This document shows, piece by piece, positions 22,472 to 30,617 of a stretch of DNA of 36,095 nucleotides (the first letter of the stretch is position 1; each line of letters starts with the position of its first letter). A model generated the notes under the pieces. It did no database searches. It saw nothing but the letters and a program-made list of their open reading frames with translations, and had not been told where the DNA came from. Source of the DNA: Patescibacteria group bacterium. GTDB taxonomy: Bacteria; Patescibacteriota; Minisyncoccia; UBA6257; 2-01-FULL-56-20. Made by a program: the position numbers and the translations under genes. The stretch spans positions 1 to 36,095 of the forward strand of contig JAGWKM010000011.1 in assembly GCA_028865305.1 (NCBI GenBank), written 5' to 3'.

Positions 22472-22499
22472 AAGCATGGATTCCCGCCTCCGCGGGAAT
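22472..22499 (+). repeat. Short hairpin repeat in the clpB leader
   Basis: GCATGGATTCCCGC-CTCC-GCGGGAAT; same family as 15875-15900. Confidence 0.65.
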
Positions 22500-22561
22500 T
22501 GCAAAAAGGAAAGTCGATTCCTTATTACCGGTTATTGGTTGCTTCTTGATCGTTATCAACT

Positions 22562-25207
22562 ATGCCAAACTTCCACCGTTTTACCATCAAAGCCCAGGAA
22601 GCATTGCAAAACGCCCAGGAGATTGCGGCGAAAAAAAATCACGGGGAGTTGAAAGCGCTCCATTTGCTTGCAGCCCTGCTCGAAGATGAGCAGTCGCTCG
22701 TCATTCCGCTTCTCGAACGCGGCGGCGTGAACATCGAAAAATTGAACGAGCAGATCGATTTCGAGCTCGATCGCATCCCGCCCATTTTATCCAACTCGAA
22801 CGTCGGCCAGCTTTACCTGTCGACCGAACTGATGAAGGTGCTCGACCAGGCGGCGAAGGTTGCGGCGCAGCAGAAAGACGAATTCGTTTCCTGCGAACAC
22901 TTACTGCTCGCGATCCTCGAAATTTCCGGATCGGCGAAATCGACGCTCGAGAAATTCGGGATGCGGCGCGAATCGGCGTTCCGCATTTTGGCGCAGCTCA
23001 GGGGTTCGGTGCGCGTGACGGACGAAACGCCGGAGAGCAAGTTCCAGGTTTTGGAAAAATACGCGATCAATTTGAGCGAGAAAGCGAAGAAGGGCGAATT
23101 GGATCCGGTCATCGGCCGCGAGGAAGAACTGCGCCGTTTGATGCAGGTACTTTCGCGGCGCACGAAGAACAATCCGTGCCTCATCGGGGAACCGGGCGTG
23201 GGGAAGACCGCGATCGTGGAGGGCCTCGCGCAGCGGATCGCTTCGGGCGACGTGCCGGAACTCTTAAAAGACAAACAGGTTTTATCGCTTGATTTAGGAT
23301 CGCTCATCGCCGGGACGAAATTCCGCGGCGAGTTCGAAGACCGTTTGAAAGCTTTCGTGAAGGAGATCAAGAATGCTTCCGGGCGGTTCATCTTATTCAT
23401 TGACGAAATCCACACGATCGTGGGCGCCGGCGCGGCGGAAGGCGCCGTGGATGCTTCCAATTTATTGAAGCCGGCTCTGGCGCGCGGCGACCTGCACGCG
23501 ATCGGCGCGACCACGATCCGCGAATACCAGAAATATATCGAGAAAGATCCGGCGCTCGAGCGGCGCTTCCAGCCGATCATTGTCGAAGAACCGTCCATCG
23601 AGGATTCGATCGCGATTTTACGCGGCCTGAAGGAAAAGTACGAGATCCATCACGGCATGCGCATCTCGGATGAGGCGATCGTGGAGGCGGTGAACCTGTC
23701 GGCGCGGTATATTACCGACCGGTTTTTGCCGGATAAGGCGGTTGACTTGGTTGACGAAGCGGCGGCGGCCCGTCGGCTGGAGTCGGAAAGTTTGCCGAAG
23801 GAAATCGATGAGATCCGGCGCGAGATAACGCGGCTGGAGGTTGAGCGGCAGGCCATCGTGAAAGAAGACAAGACATCGGAACGCATTAAGGAGATCGACG
23901 CGAAACTTGCAAAATTCAAGGAGCAAAACGATGAACTGTCGGCGAAGTGGCACGCGGAAAAGATAAAATTCGAGACGCTCCATCAATTGCGCCAGAAAGT
24001 CGACAACCTGAAACGCGAGGCCGAAGTGGCGGAACGCGACGGCAATTTGGAGCGCGTGGCGCAGATAACGTATGGCGAGCTGCCGCAGGCGGAAAAAGAT
24101 TTCCAGATGTTCGAAAAGAAAAATTTCGGCGTGACGAAGGCGAAACGGAGCAAGGCGGCAGCTCATGCCGACCGCTACCTGAAGGAAGCGGTCGACAAAG
24201 AAGACGTGGCCGCGGTGGTGTCGGTCTGGACGGGCATTCCGATCAAACGGATGCTCGAATCCGATGCCGAGAAAATGGTGAAGATCGAAGAAGTGCTGCA
24301 CGAGCGGGTCATCGGACAGGACGAAGCGATTACGGCGGTCGCCTCGGCGCTCCGCCGGGCGCGCGCGGGATTATCGGACATCAACCGGCCGATCGGCTCT
24401 TTCATGTTCCTCGGACCGACGGGCGTCGGCAAGACCGAATTGGCCAAGGCGCTCGCGGAGTTCATGTTCAACGACGAGAAGGCGCTGATCCGCGTCGACA
24501 TGTCGGAATACATGGAGCGGCACGCGGTGAGCCGGCTGATCGGATCGCCGCCGGGGTATGTGGGTTATGATGAAGGCGGCCAGCTCACGGAAATGCTGCG
24601 CCACCGGCCGTACAGCCTGATCCTATTCGATGAAATTGAAAAGGCGCATCCCGAGGTGTTCAACCTGCTCCTGCAGGTCCTCGACAACGGCCGCCTGACG
24701 GACAGCAAGGGCAAGACGGTGAACTTCAAGAATTCCATCATCATCATGACGTCGAACGTCGGGAGCGAACACCTGAAGGCGATGTCGCGCATCGGGTTCA
24801 GCGCCGCCACGGATCGCTCGAGCCAAGAGGAAGAAGATTTGAAGGAAAAAACGACCGAAGCGTTGCGCCGCAGTTTCCGGCCGGAGTTTTTGAACCGCAT
24901 CGACGACATCATCATCTTCAAGCCACTCCGCAAGCCGGACCTTGAGCAGATCGTGGACATCCAGCTGCGGCAGATCGCAAAGCGCCTTGAAGAAAGCCAC
25001 CATATCAAGATGGAAATTGACCCGGCGGCGCGCGCGTACATCGCAAAGGAGGGTTTCAGCCCGGATTTCGGCGCCCGGCCGTTGAAACGGCTGATGCAAC
25101 GCGTTATCCTTGATAAGTTGGCGGATAAGATCATCCGCGGCGAATTCAAGGATGGCGGCAAAGTTAAAGTCAATTACAAAGCTGATTCACTGGTCTTTAG
25201 CGCATAA
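22562..25207 (+). CDS. clpB: ClpB-type AAA+ disaggregase
   Basis: 881 aa Hsp100 chaperone that threads aggregated proteins with DnaK. N domain (1-150); NBD1 with Walker A GEPGVGKT (209-216) and Walker B ILFIDE (277-282); a coiled-coil middle domain (about 410-520) rich in Glu/Lys; NBD2 with Walker A GPTGVGKT (618-625), Walker B LILFDE (686-691), pore loop GYVGYDEGG, and C-terminal domain GFSPDFGARPLKRLMQ. The middle domain supports ClpB/C type rather than ClpA; no ClpP-binding IGF loop was noticed. ATG start after a 100-nt leader, no Shine-Dalgarno. Confidence 0.94.
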   Translation: MPNFHRFTIKAQEALQNAQEIAAKKNHGELKALHLLAALLEDEQSLVIPLLERGGVNIEKLNEQIDFELDRIPPILSNSNVGQLYLSTELMKVLDQAAKVAAQQKDEFVSCEHLLLAILEISGSAKSTLEKFGMRRESAFRILAQLRGSVRVTDETPESKFQVLEKYAINLSEKAKKGELDPVIGREEELRRLMQVLSRRTKNNPCLIGEPGVGKTAIVEGLAQRIASGDVPELLKDKQVLSLDLGSLIAGTKFRGEFEDRLKAFVKEIKNASGRFILFIDEIHTIVGAGAAEGAVDASNLLKPALARGDLHAIGATTIREYQKYIEKDPALERRFQPIIVEEPSIEDSIAILRGLKEKYEIHHGMRISDEAIVEAVNLSARYITDRFLPDKAVDLVDEAAAARRLESESLPKEIDEIRREITRLEVERQAIVKEDKTSERIKEIDAKLAKFKEQNDELSAKWHAEKIKFETLHQLRQKVDNLKREAEVAERDGNLERVAQITYGELPQAEKDFQMFEKKNFGVTKAKRSKAAAHADRYLKEAVDKEDVAAVVSVWTGIPIKRMLESDAEKMVKIEEVLHERVIGQDEAITAVASALRRARAGLSDINRPIGSFMFLGPTGVGKTELAKALAEFMFNDEKALIRVDMSEYMERHAVSRLIGSPPGYVGYDEGGQLTEMLRHRPYSLILFDEIEKAHPEVFNLLLQVLDNGRLTDSKGKTVNFKNSIIIMTSNVGSEHLKAMSRIGFSAATDRSSQEEEDLKEKTTEALRRSFRPEFLNRIDDIIIFKPLRKPDLEQIVDIQLRQIAKRLEESHHIKMEIDPAARAYIAKEGFSPDFGARPLKRLMQRVILDKLADKIIRGEFKDGGKVKVNYKADSLVFSA

Positions 25208-25239
25208 CCCCTGCTGCCTGATTGGAATCTTTGGATCCC

Positions 25240-25331
25240 GGAATAATTTTCGGCTGCAAACCGCGGATTTCGCCTTGAAATACCAACCGGTATTCCTTCG
25301 TCGGAATCCGCGGTTTTCGCTCGAAAATTCC
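25240..25331. repeat. Inverted repeat of 92 nt ending two bases before a start codon
   Basis: Arms GGAATAATTTTCG with CGAAAATTCC, AAACCGCGGATT with AATCCGCGGTTT (perfect), and GAAATACC with GGTATTCC make one long imperfect hairpin. The right arm ends at 25331 and the next ATG is at 25334. No Shine-Dalgarno is present outside it. Confidence 0.85.
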
Positions 25332-25333
25332 TT

Positions 25334-26029
25334 ATGACCTTCATAAGATTCAATTGGGCGGTAGGGGCTCGGGCGTTGATTTTTGCCCTGGCTTGGCTGT
25401 ATTTGCCGCTGTGGGCGTTCATTTTGCTCGCGCTTTGGTGTTATTTCACGCCGCTCTTTAATGCGGGACGGTTTTTCACGCCGTTCCTCGTCTTAATGGC
25501 AATCGTTCTCGCCGAGGCGCCGAGCGCGGTGATGGCGGTGATTCTTGCGCTTATTTTCTATTATCTGCTGCTCATCAAGGACCTTCTCGTGATCGACCGT
25601 GCGACGGCCCATGAACTGCTTACAATCCTCCTTTCCTTTTTCCTGTTCAGGGTGTTCTTTTTCAATTTATCGCACGGGCCGACGGGCGCCGCGCTCGCCT
25701 GGGCGTTCCTCGCGGCGCTTCTCTGGAGCATGCTGCTCAATAATTTGATCGTCTCATTGGTCGTTTTTAAAGACGGCCATCAAGGCGTGCGTCGGATTAT
25801 TGATTGGATTTCTTTCCTCCTCATGGCCGAAGCGCTCACCGTCGTCCTTTTTCTGCCGCTGAATTTTATTTATCAGTCGATTCTTGTTTTCCTCGTGGCA
25901 ATACTTTTCATTGAACTTTTGCCCGATCATATTTCCGGCGTTTTGCAGCCGTCGAAGATTCGCCTGACGGGCACCGTGGTTTTTACTCTTACTGTAATCG
26001 TCCTCGCCGCCGCAAAATGGGGGATTTGA
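25334..26029 (+). CDS. Polytopic membrane protein of unknown function
   Basis: 231 aa, about six to seven hydrophobic helices: for example ALIFALAWLYLPLWAFILLAL, FLVLMAIVLAEAPSAVMAVI, LLTILLSFFLFRVFFF, AWAFLAALLWSMLLNNLIVS and a last one, LTGTVVFTLTVIVLAAAKWG. No catalytic motif or family is recognised. It sits between clpB and secY, with no overlap. Very high hydrophobicity and few conserved charges are consistent with a small integral membrane protein family specific to this lineage. Confidence 0.8.
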   Translation: MTFIRFNWAVGARALIFALAWLYLPLWAFILLALWCYFTPLFNAGRFFTPFLVLMAIVLAEAPSAVMAVILALIFYYLLLIKDLLVIDRATAHELLTILLSFFLFRVFFFNLSHGPTGAALAWAFLAALLWSMLLNNLIVSLVVFKDGHQGVRRIIDWISFLLMAEALTVVLFLPLNFIYQSILVFLVAILFIELLPDHISGVLQPSKIRLTGTVVFTLTVIVLAAAKWGI

Positions 26030-26057
26030 TCAATTTGAAACGCACCTGTCAACTTTA

Positions 26058-26086
26058 TTGCTTTTTGCCCGATTTTTCCGTACAAT
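26058..26086 (+). promoter_or_regulatory. Probable promoter of secY
   Basis: TTGCTT (26058-26063), 17-nt spacer, TACAAT (26081-26086). Confidence 0.5.
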
Positions 26087-26093
26087 GATTCGG

Positions 26094-26161
26094 TATTTGC
26101 GGGTTTCGGGTGTCGGGTTTCGTCCCGAGACCCTATGCCCGAGACCCTATGCCCGAGACCA
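26094..26161. repeat. Heptamer hairpin in the secY leader
   Basis: Left arm GGGTTTC-GGGTGTC-GGGTTTC and right arm CCCGAGA-CCCTATG-CCCGAGA-CCCTATG-CCCGAGA, exact period 7, complementary. The array reaches the secY ATG, and contains in-frame ATGs that would extend the protein by nine residues. Confidence 0.88.
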
Positions 26162-27433
26162 ATGAACCGATTCCTCCAGATTTTCAAAGTTCCCGAGCTC
26201 CGCAACAAGATTCTCATCGTCGCGGGGCTTTTGGTCGCTTATCGCGTGCTTGCCGCCGTGCCGATCCCGGGCGTCGACCTTGCGCGGTTGCAGCAGTATT
26301 TCGGATCGAACCAGCTGTTCGGTTTCTTGAACTTCTTCTCCGGCGGCGGTTTGTCGAACCTTTCGATCGTAATGCTCGGCGTCGGCCCTTACATCACGGC
26401 CACGATCATCATGCAGCTTTTAACCATCATCTTCCCGCGCATGAAGGAAATGTATTACGAAGAGGGTGCGCGCGGCCAGGCGAAGTTCAATCAGTACGCG
26501 CGCCTGATCACGGTGCCCTTGGCGCTCGTGCAGTCCTACGGCTTCCTCACGCTTCTCATGTCGCAGGGCGTCATTGCCCGGCCGGATCCGTTCAGTTTGG
26601 TGCGCAACATCATCGTGATCGCCGCCGGATCCATGATCGCGCTTTGGCTCGGTGAATTGATCACCGAACAGAAAGTGGGCAACGGCATTTCGCTCATCAT
26701 CCTGGCCGGTATCATCTCGCGGCTGCCGTCCTCCATCGGTACGGCCCTGGTTTCCTACACGCCGGCCATGCTCCCGACTTATATCGGCTTCATAGTGATC
26801 GCCGTGCTTCTGATCGGCGGCATTGTGTACTTGAACGAAGGCGAACGGAAGATTCCAGTGGCCTATGCGCGGCGCGTGCGCGGGAACAAAATGTACGGCG
26901 GCGCGCAGAGTTATCTGCCGCTCAAGGTAAACCAGGCCGGCATGATCCCGCTCATCTTCGCCATTTCGGTTCTGCTTTTCCCGCAGTTTGCCGCATCCAT
27001 CGTGAATATTTTCTCGAACCACTGGGGCGTGGCGCTCAATAATTTCGCGACCGGTTTCGTGAACAACCAGCTGGCATATGGCATCGTCTACTTCTTGCTC
27101 GTCTTCGCATTCACGTATTTCTATACGGCGATCACCTTCAATCCGGAAGAGGTGGCGAAAAATCTCCAGCGGAGCGGCGGTTTCGTCCCGGGCATCCGGC
27201 CGGGCGAGAACACGGAAAAATTCTTCGGCAGCGTGACGAACCGTATCACGTTCTTCGGCGCGGTGTTCCTCGGTTTAATCGCCGTTTTACCGATCATCAT
27301 CCAGCGCATCACGGGCATCGCCGTTTTGACGATCAGCGGCACGGCAATCCTCATCGTTGTCGCGGTGGCATTGGAAACCATGCGCCAGATAGATTCGCAG
27401 CTGACCGTCCGGGAGTACGAGGGGATTGAATGA
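26162..27433 (+). CDS. secY: Protein translocase subunit SecY
   Basis: 423 aa, ten membrane helices expected. Recognised by MNRFLQIFKVPELRNKI, VPIPGVD, the plug/helix 2 region LSIVMLGVGPYITATIIMQLL, EQKVGNGISLIILAGI, the cytoplasmic loop RRVRGNKMYGGAQSYLPLKVNQAGMIPLIFA, and FNPEEVAKNLQRSGGFVPGIRPG. I chose ATG 26162, because the upstream in-frame ATG at 26135 lies within the heptamer array. It forms the SecYEG pore. Here secY precedes rplF, whereas the usual order has it after rplO. Confidence 0.97.
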   Translation: MNRFLQIFKVPELRNKILIVAGLLVAYRVLAAVPIPGVDLARLQQYFGSNQLFGFLNFFSGGGLSNLSIVMLGVGPYITATIIMQLLTIIFPRMKEMYYEEGARGQAKFNQYARLITVPLALVQSYGFLTLLMSQGVIARPDPFSLVRNIIVIAAGSMIALWLGELITEQKVGNGISLIILAGIISRLPSSIGTALVSYTPAMLPTYIGFIVIAVLLIGGIVYLNEGERKIPVAYARRVRGNKMYGGAQSYLPLKVNQAGMIPLIFAISVLLFPQFAASIVNIFSNHWGVALNNFATGFVNNQLAYGIVYFLLVFAFTYFYTAITFNPEEVAKNLQRSGGFVPGIRPGENTEKFFGSVTNRITFFGAVFLGLIAVLPIIIQRITGIAVLTISGTAILIVVAVALETMRQIDSQLTVREYEGIE

Positions 27434-27512
27434 GCGTATGATGGATAACGTATAATGTATAACGTATGATGCGAAAATACATTATACGTCATACATTATA
27501 CGTTATACATTC
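27434..27512. repeat. Heptamer hairpin between secY and map
   Basis: Left GTATGAT-GGATAAC-GTATAAT-GTATAAC-GTATGAT; right TACATTA-TACGTCA-TACATTA-TACGTTA-TACATTC: exact period 7 and near-perfect pairing around GCGAAAA. It runs to the map ATG. One of the clearest examples. Confidence 0.92.
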
Positions 27513-28271
27513 ATGCTTATTTTCAAATCCCTATCAGAAATCGAACTCATGGCCGAGGGCGGGCATCGCTTGGCGAATGTCCTCCGGCGCCTGGCCGACG
27601 AAACCCGCGCCGGCGTGACGACGAAGCATCTTGACCGCCTCGCCTACGAGCTCATCCATCAATCCGGCGCCAAACCGGCATTTTTGCATTACCGCCCTGC
27701 CGGTGCGCGCCGCGCGTATCCCTACACGCTTTGCGCTTCAATAAATGATGTCGTGGTCCATGGCCAACCGTCGGATTACGTCATTCAAGACGGCGACTTG
27801 GTGAAACTCGATCTCGGGCTGATTTATAAAAAATTTTATGCCGACGCGGCGGTCACGGTCATGGTGGGCAACGTCGGACCGGAAGCCAAAAAACTGGTGG
27901 CCGCGACCGCCGAGGCGCTTGCGGCGGGGATCAAGGAAGTGAAGCCGGGAAAGACCCTGGGCGATATCGGGTTTGCGGTCGGGAAAGTGGCGGAAAAAAA
28001 TAATTTCAGCGTCGCCGACGGGCTCACCGGCCATGGTATCGGCCGGAATCTCCACGAAGATCCGACCGTGTTCAATTTCGGCGAAAGGGGAGACGGGGAA
28101 GAATTGCGCCCCGGCATGGTGCTTGCCATCGAGCCGATGCTCGCCGCCGGTGCCGGAGCCATCAAGCAGATTAAAGATGAAAGCTATGCCACCCGCGACG
28201 GCTCGCTCTCGGCCCATTTCGAGCACACCGTGGCCGTCACCGAAGATGGCGCGCGGATTTTGACCCTCTAG
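27513..28271 (+). CDS. map: Methionine aminopeptidase, type I
   Basis: 252 aa pita-bread metalloprotease that removes the initiator Met. Dinuclear metal ligands D100 (KLDLG), D111 (YADAAVT), H174 (GHGIGRNLHEDP), E207 (AIEP) and E237 (HFEHTVAV), plus substrate-binding H83 (VVHGQPS), are all present. The preceding neighbour is secY, as in many spc operons, but adk and infA are missing. Start ATG 27513 follows a heptamer hairpin. Confidence 0.97.
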   Translation: MLIFKSLSEIELMAEGGHRLANVLRRLADETRAGVTTKHLDRLAYELIHQSGAKPAFLHYRPAGARRAYPYTLCASINDVVVHGQPSDYVIQDGDLVKLDLGLIYKKFYADAAVTVMVGNVGPEAKKLVAATAEALAAGIKEVKPGKTLGDIGFAVGKVAEKNNFSVADGLTGHGIGRNLHEDPTVFNFGERGDGEELRPGMVLAIEPMLAAGAGAIKQIKDESYATRDGSLSAHFEHTVAVTEDGARILTL

Positions 28272-28317
28272 TTTTTACTTTTGATAAAATTAATTTATGT
28301 TTGACCATTACCATTAC

Positions 28318-28500
28318 GCCTACTTGGTCGGCGATCTTCTGTTTGCCCTTCCGGACGGCAACGGAGGCGGCTTGGCACGATCCGGCCGTTTCCAGTGCGG
28401 CCGGCAAACCGCCGAGAAACCAGGCGCGCGGCATCGCCGGATGCCGCGACGCCGCGTCCGGAAAGGCTTGTGTTCCGGTTCCGGCCGATTCAGTCCTTGA
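28318..28500. repeat. GC-rich long inverted repeat, family B copy 2 (diverged)
   Basis: TTGCCCTTCCGGACGGC on the left pairs imperfectly with GCGTCCGGAAAGGCTTG on the right; the inside holds ATCCGGCCG, CAGTGCGGCCGGC and CGGCATCGCCGGATGCCG palindromes. The right arm read backwards (GGCCGGAACCGGAACACAAG) aligns with the arm of 13284-13314. It fills most of the map-rplF spacer. No gene. Confidence 0.7.
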
Positions 28501-28532
28501 ATTTGCGCAGGTGCATCGCGATCGCGCATCAT

Positions 28533-28562
28533 TTGACATCGGGTGCACCTTTCAGCTATAAT
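28533..28562 (+). promoter_or_regulatory. Promoter of rplF unit
   Basis: TTGACA (28533-28538), 18-nt spacer, TATAAT (28557-28562): the same architecture as the rplC and rpsQ promoters. Leader of about 18 nt with a GGAG site (28575-28578). Confidence 0.88.
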
Positions 28563-28586
28563 TTTCCAGTATTTGGAGCTATAGCC

Positions 28587-29129
28587 ATGTCGCGATTGAT
28601 CAAAAAATCCATCCAGATTCCCGCCGGCGCAACCGTTACCCAAAACGGCTCAAATTTTGTTTTCAAGGGACCGAAAGGCGAATTAGCCCTGAAAGCAGTT
28701 CCGGGCATCGAGGTTTCCATCGAAGGAGATCAATTCTGGGTGAAGCGCGGCGAAGGATTGGAGAACGAGGCGATGCTCGGCACGTTCTGGTCATTGGTCA
28801 AAAACGCTTTCCAGGGCGTGACGGAGGGCTTCGCAAAAAATCTGGAAATCGAAGGCGTCGGTTATCGCGCAGTCCTCGAAGGCGGCAGCGAATTGGTGCT
28901 TTACCTCGGGTACGCGCTGCCGGTCCGCCGGCCGGTGCCGCAGGGCATAACGATCGCCGTAGACAAGAACACTATCAAAATTTCCGGAATTGACAAAGAA
29001 AAAGTCGGCCAGGCCGCGGCGGAAATCCGCGCGCTCAAGAAACCGGAGCCGTACAAGGGCAAAGGCATCCGTTACGCCGGTGAAGTGATCCGCCGCAAGG
29101 TCGGCAAGAAAGCGGGGACGACTGCGTAG
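28587..29129 (+). CDS. rplF: 50S ribosomal protein L6
   Basis: 180 aa, normal. MSRLIKKSIQIPAGATVTQ start, GFAKNLEIEGVGYRAVLEGG and C-terminal KKPEPYKGKGIRYAGEVIRRKVGKKAG are L6 hallmarks. I chose ATG 28587 with GGAG 8 nt upstream, not an earlier in-frame start inside the inverted repeat. It lies near the GTPase centre. Confidence 0.97.
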   Translation: MSRLIKKSIQIPAGATVTQNGSNFVFKGPKGELALKAVPGIEVSIEGDQFWVKRGEGLENEAMLGTFWSLVKNAFQGVTEGFAKNLEIEGVGYRAVLEGGSELVLYLGYALPVRRPVPQGITIAVDKNTIKISGIDKEKVGQAAAEIRALKKPEPYKGKGIRYAGEVIRRKVGKKAGTTA

Positions 29130-29203
29130 AGACCAAGAGCCAAAGACCAGGCATCAGGAATTGCGTTCCTCATTCCCGGTCTCTGGCGCCTGGCACCGAA
29201 CTT
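29130..29203. repeat. Heptamer hairpin between rplF and rplR
   Basis: Left GACCAAG-AGCCAAA-GACCAGG-CATCAGG, right CCGGTCT-CTGGCGC-CTGGCAC, period 7, complementary around GAATTGCGTTCCTCATTCC. It ends about 6 nt before the rplR ATG. Confidence 0.85.
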
Positions 29204-29563
29204 ATGAACCACCTCAAATCAACCAATCGAAAACGGCAGCGCCGGGCAGCCCGCTCCAGCGCGCGCATCGCAGGAACCGCCGGGCGGCCCCGGTTAGCCG
29301 TGCATCGCACGAACCGCTTCATGTACGCGCAGTTGATAGATGATGTTGCGGGAAAGACATTGGCGGCCGTCAATAACCAGAAACCGGCAACTGGCAGCAA
29401 GAAAACAAAAACAGAGCAGGCGTTCGCGGTAGGCAAGGCACTCGCCGAAAAGGCCGCCGCGAAAAAAATCAGCGCCGCGGTGTTCGACCGGCGCTCGTAT
29501 AAGTTCCACGGCCGCGTGAAAGCGCTCGCCGATGGAGCGAAAGAGGGAGGATTGAAGATATAA
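29204..29563 (+). CDS. rplR: 50S ribosomal protein L18
   Basis: 119 aa. RIAGTAGRPRLAVHRTNRFMYAQLIDDVAGKTLAAV and FDRRSYKFHGRVKALADGAKEGGLKI are typical of this 5S rRNA-binding protein. Residues about 57-68 (NNQKPATGSKKT) are encoded by 7-nt units of the AACCGGC type, like the loop in rplC. rpsE starts 4 nt after the stop. Confidence 0.96.
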   Translation: MNHLKSTNRKRQRRAARSSARIAGTAGRPRLAVHRTNRFMYAQLIDDVAGKTLAAVNNQKPATGSKKTKTEQAFAVGKALAEKAAAKKISAAVFDRRSYKFHGRVKALADGAKEGGLKI

Positions 29564-29567
29564 AACC

Positions 29568-30059
29568 ATGCCAATGCCACAAATGCAGACCCGCCGCCGG
29601 CCCTCGACCGACCGGCCCGTGCGGAAAGAAGAATTCAGGGAGCGCGTGCTCGACATGCGGCGCGTGACGCGCGTCGTTGCGGGCGGCAAGCGGTTCCGGT
29701 TCCGTTGCACGATCGTACTCGGTGATGAAAAGGGGAGCGTCGGTGTCGGCATCGCGAAGGGTTTGGACGTGCAGCAGGCGGTCGCGAAGGCGAAAGCAGA
29801 TGCGAAGAAGAACATGCTTTCCGTGAACCTGCAGGACGGCCGGACGATCGCGCACGAGGTGCTTGCGAAATACAGCGCGGCGAAAGTTTTGCTGAAGCCG
29901 GCGAGCAAGGGCCACGGCCTGCGCGCGGGAGGCGCCGTGCGGTTCGTGTTGGCATTTGCCGGGATCAAGGATGCCACCGCGAAGTGTTTGGGCCGCACGC
30001 CGAACAAACTCACGAATGCCTTGGCCACGATCGAGGCGCTGAAGAAGCTGAAGGCGTAA
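29568..30059 (+). CDS. rpsE: 30S ribosomal protein S5
   Basis: 163 aa, typical. RRVTRVVAGGKRFRFRCTIVLGDEKGSVGVGIAKGLDVQQAVAKA and KGHGLRAGGAVRFVLAFAGIKDATAKCLG match the double-stranded RNA-binding fold and C-terminal domain. S5 influences decoding fidelity. It is one of the few tight junctions here, probably translationally coupled to rplR. Met codons at 29574 and 29583 are alternative starts. The canonical next gene rpmD is absent. Confidence 0.97.
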   Translation: MPMPQMQTRRRPSTDRPVRKEEFRERVLDMRRVTRVVAGGKRFRFRCTIVLGDEKGSVGVGIAKGLDVQQAVAKAKADAKKNMLSVNLQDGRTIAHEVLAKYSAAKVLLKPASKGHGLRAGGAVRFVLAFAGIKDATAKCLGRTPNKLTNALATIEALKKLKA

Positions 30060-30071
30060 ATTTAACTTTCC

Positions 30072-30497
30072 ATGAAACTCCATCAATTATCATCCATCAA
30101 GTCGCGCCGCTCGCAGCGCATCGGCCGTGGCGGCAAACGCGGCACCACCTCCGGGCGCGGCACTAAAGGCCAGCGCTCGCGCGCCGGCCGCCGCATCCGC
30201 CCCGCCCTGCGCGATCTTGTCATTCGCCTTCCGAAGCGCCGCGGCTTCCGCAATAAGCAAAAAGCGGAGAAACCGGCCATTTTCAACATCGGCGAACTTT
30301 CGCAAAAACTGAAATCTTACGCCGCCGGCAAGGGCGCAGTCGAATTAAACCGTGAGCTGCTTCAGGCCGCCGGTTTGCTCGGGAAGAATTTCAAGGGCAA
30401 AATCAAGATCCTCGGCAAGGGCGAAGCCGCATTCCCCATGACTGTGAAAGGCATAGCCGTATCGAAATCAGTGGAAGCGAAGCTCGGCGGAAAATAG
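30072..30497 (+). CDS. rplO: 50S ribosomal protein L15
   Basis: 141 aa, typical 144. MKLHQLSSIKSRRSQRIGRGGKRGTTSGRGTKGQ with the Gly-rich N-terminal tail and ILGKGEAAFPMTVKGIAVSKSVEAKL at the end. It is a late-assembly 50S protein. It begins 12 nt after rpsE, so rpmD is directly missing between them. secY would normally follow, but here a terminator and a tRNA do. Confidence 0.96.
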   Translation: MKLHQLSSIKSRRSQRIGRGGKRGTTSGRGTKGQRSRAGRRIRPALRDLVIRLPKRRGFRNKQKAEKPAIFNIGELSQKLKSYAAGKGAVELNRELLQAAGLLGKNFKGKIKILGKGEAAFPMTVKGIAVSKSVEAKLGGK

Positions 30498-30529
30498 GGG
30501 AATAGCCCCGGCCCCCCCCAATTATGTTC

Positions 30530-30565
30530 ATTTGCTTATTTAACTAAATAAGCAAATAGTTTTTG
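30530..30565 (+). terminator. Intrinsic terminator after rplO
   Basis: ATTTGCTTATTT (30530-30541) with AAATAAGCAAAT (30546-30557), loop AACT, followed by AGTTTTTG. AT-rich but a perfect 12-bp stem. Confidence 0.78.
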
Positions 30566-30575
30566 CCCGCCGAAT

Positions 30576-30604
30576 TTGATTTATTGTCGGATTGACTATA
30601 GAAT
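30576..30604 (+). promoter_or_regulatory. Promoter of tRNA-Asp
   Basis: TTGATT (30576-30581), 17-nt spacer, TAGAAT (30599-30604); mature tRNA starts 13 nt after the -10 box. Confidence 0.65.
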
Positions 30605-30617
30605 TTTCGAGAAGTAT

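Noticed and set aside
22380-22561. CIRCE/HrcA operator before clpB
   Set aside because: No TTAGCACTC-N9-GAGTGCTAA-like repeat is present.
30000-30100. Hidden rpmD (L30) between rpsE and rplO
   Set aside because: Only 12 nt separate the two genes; L30 is absent here.
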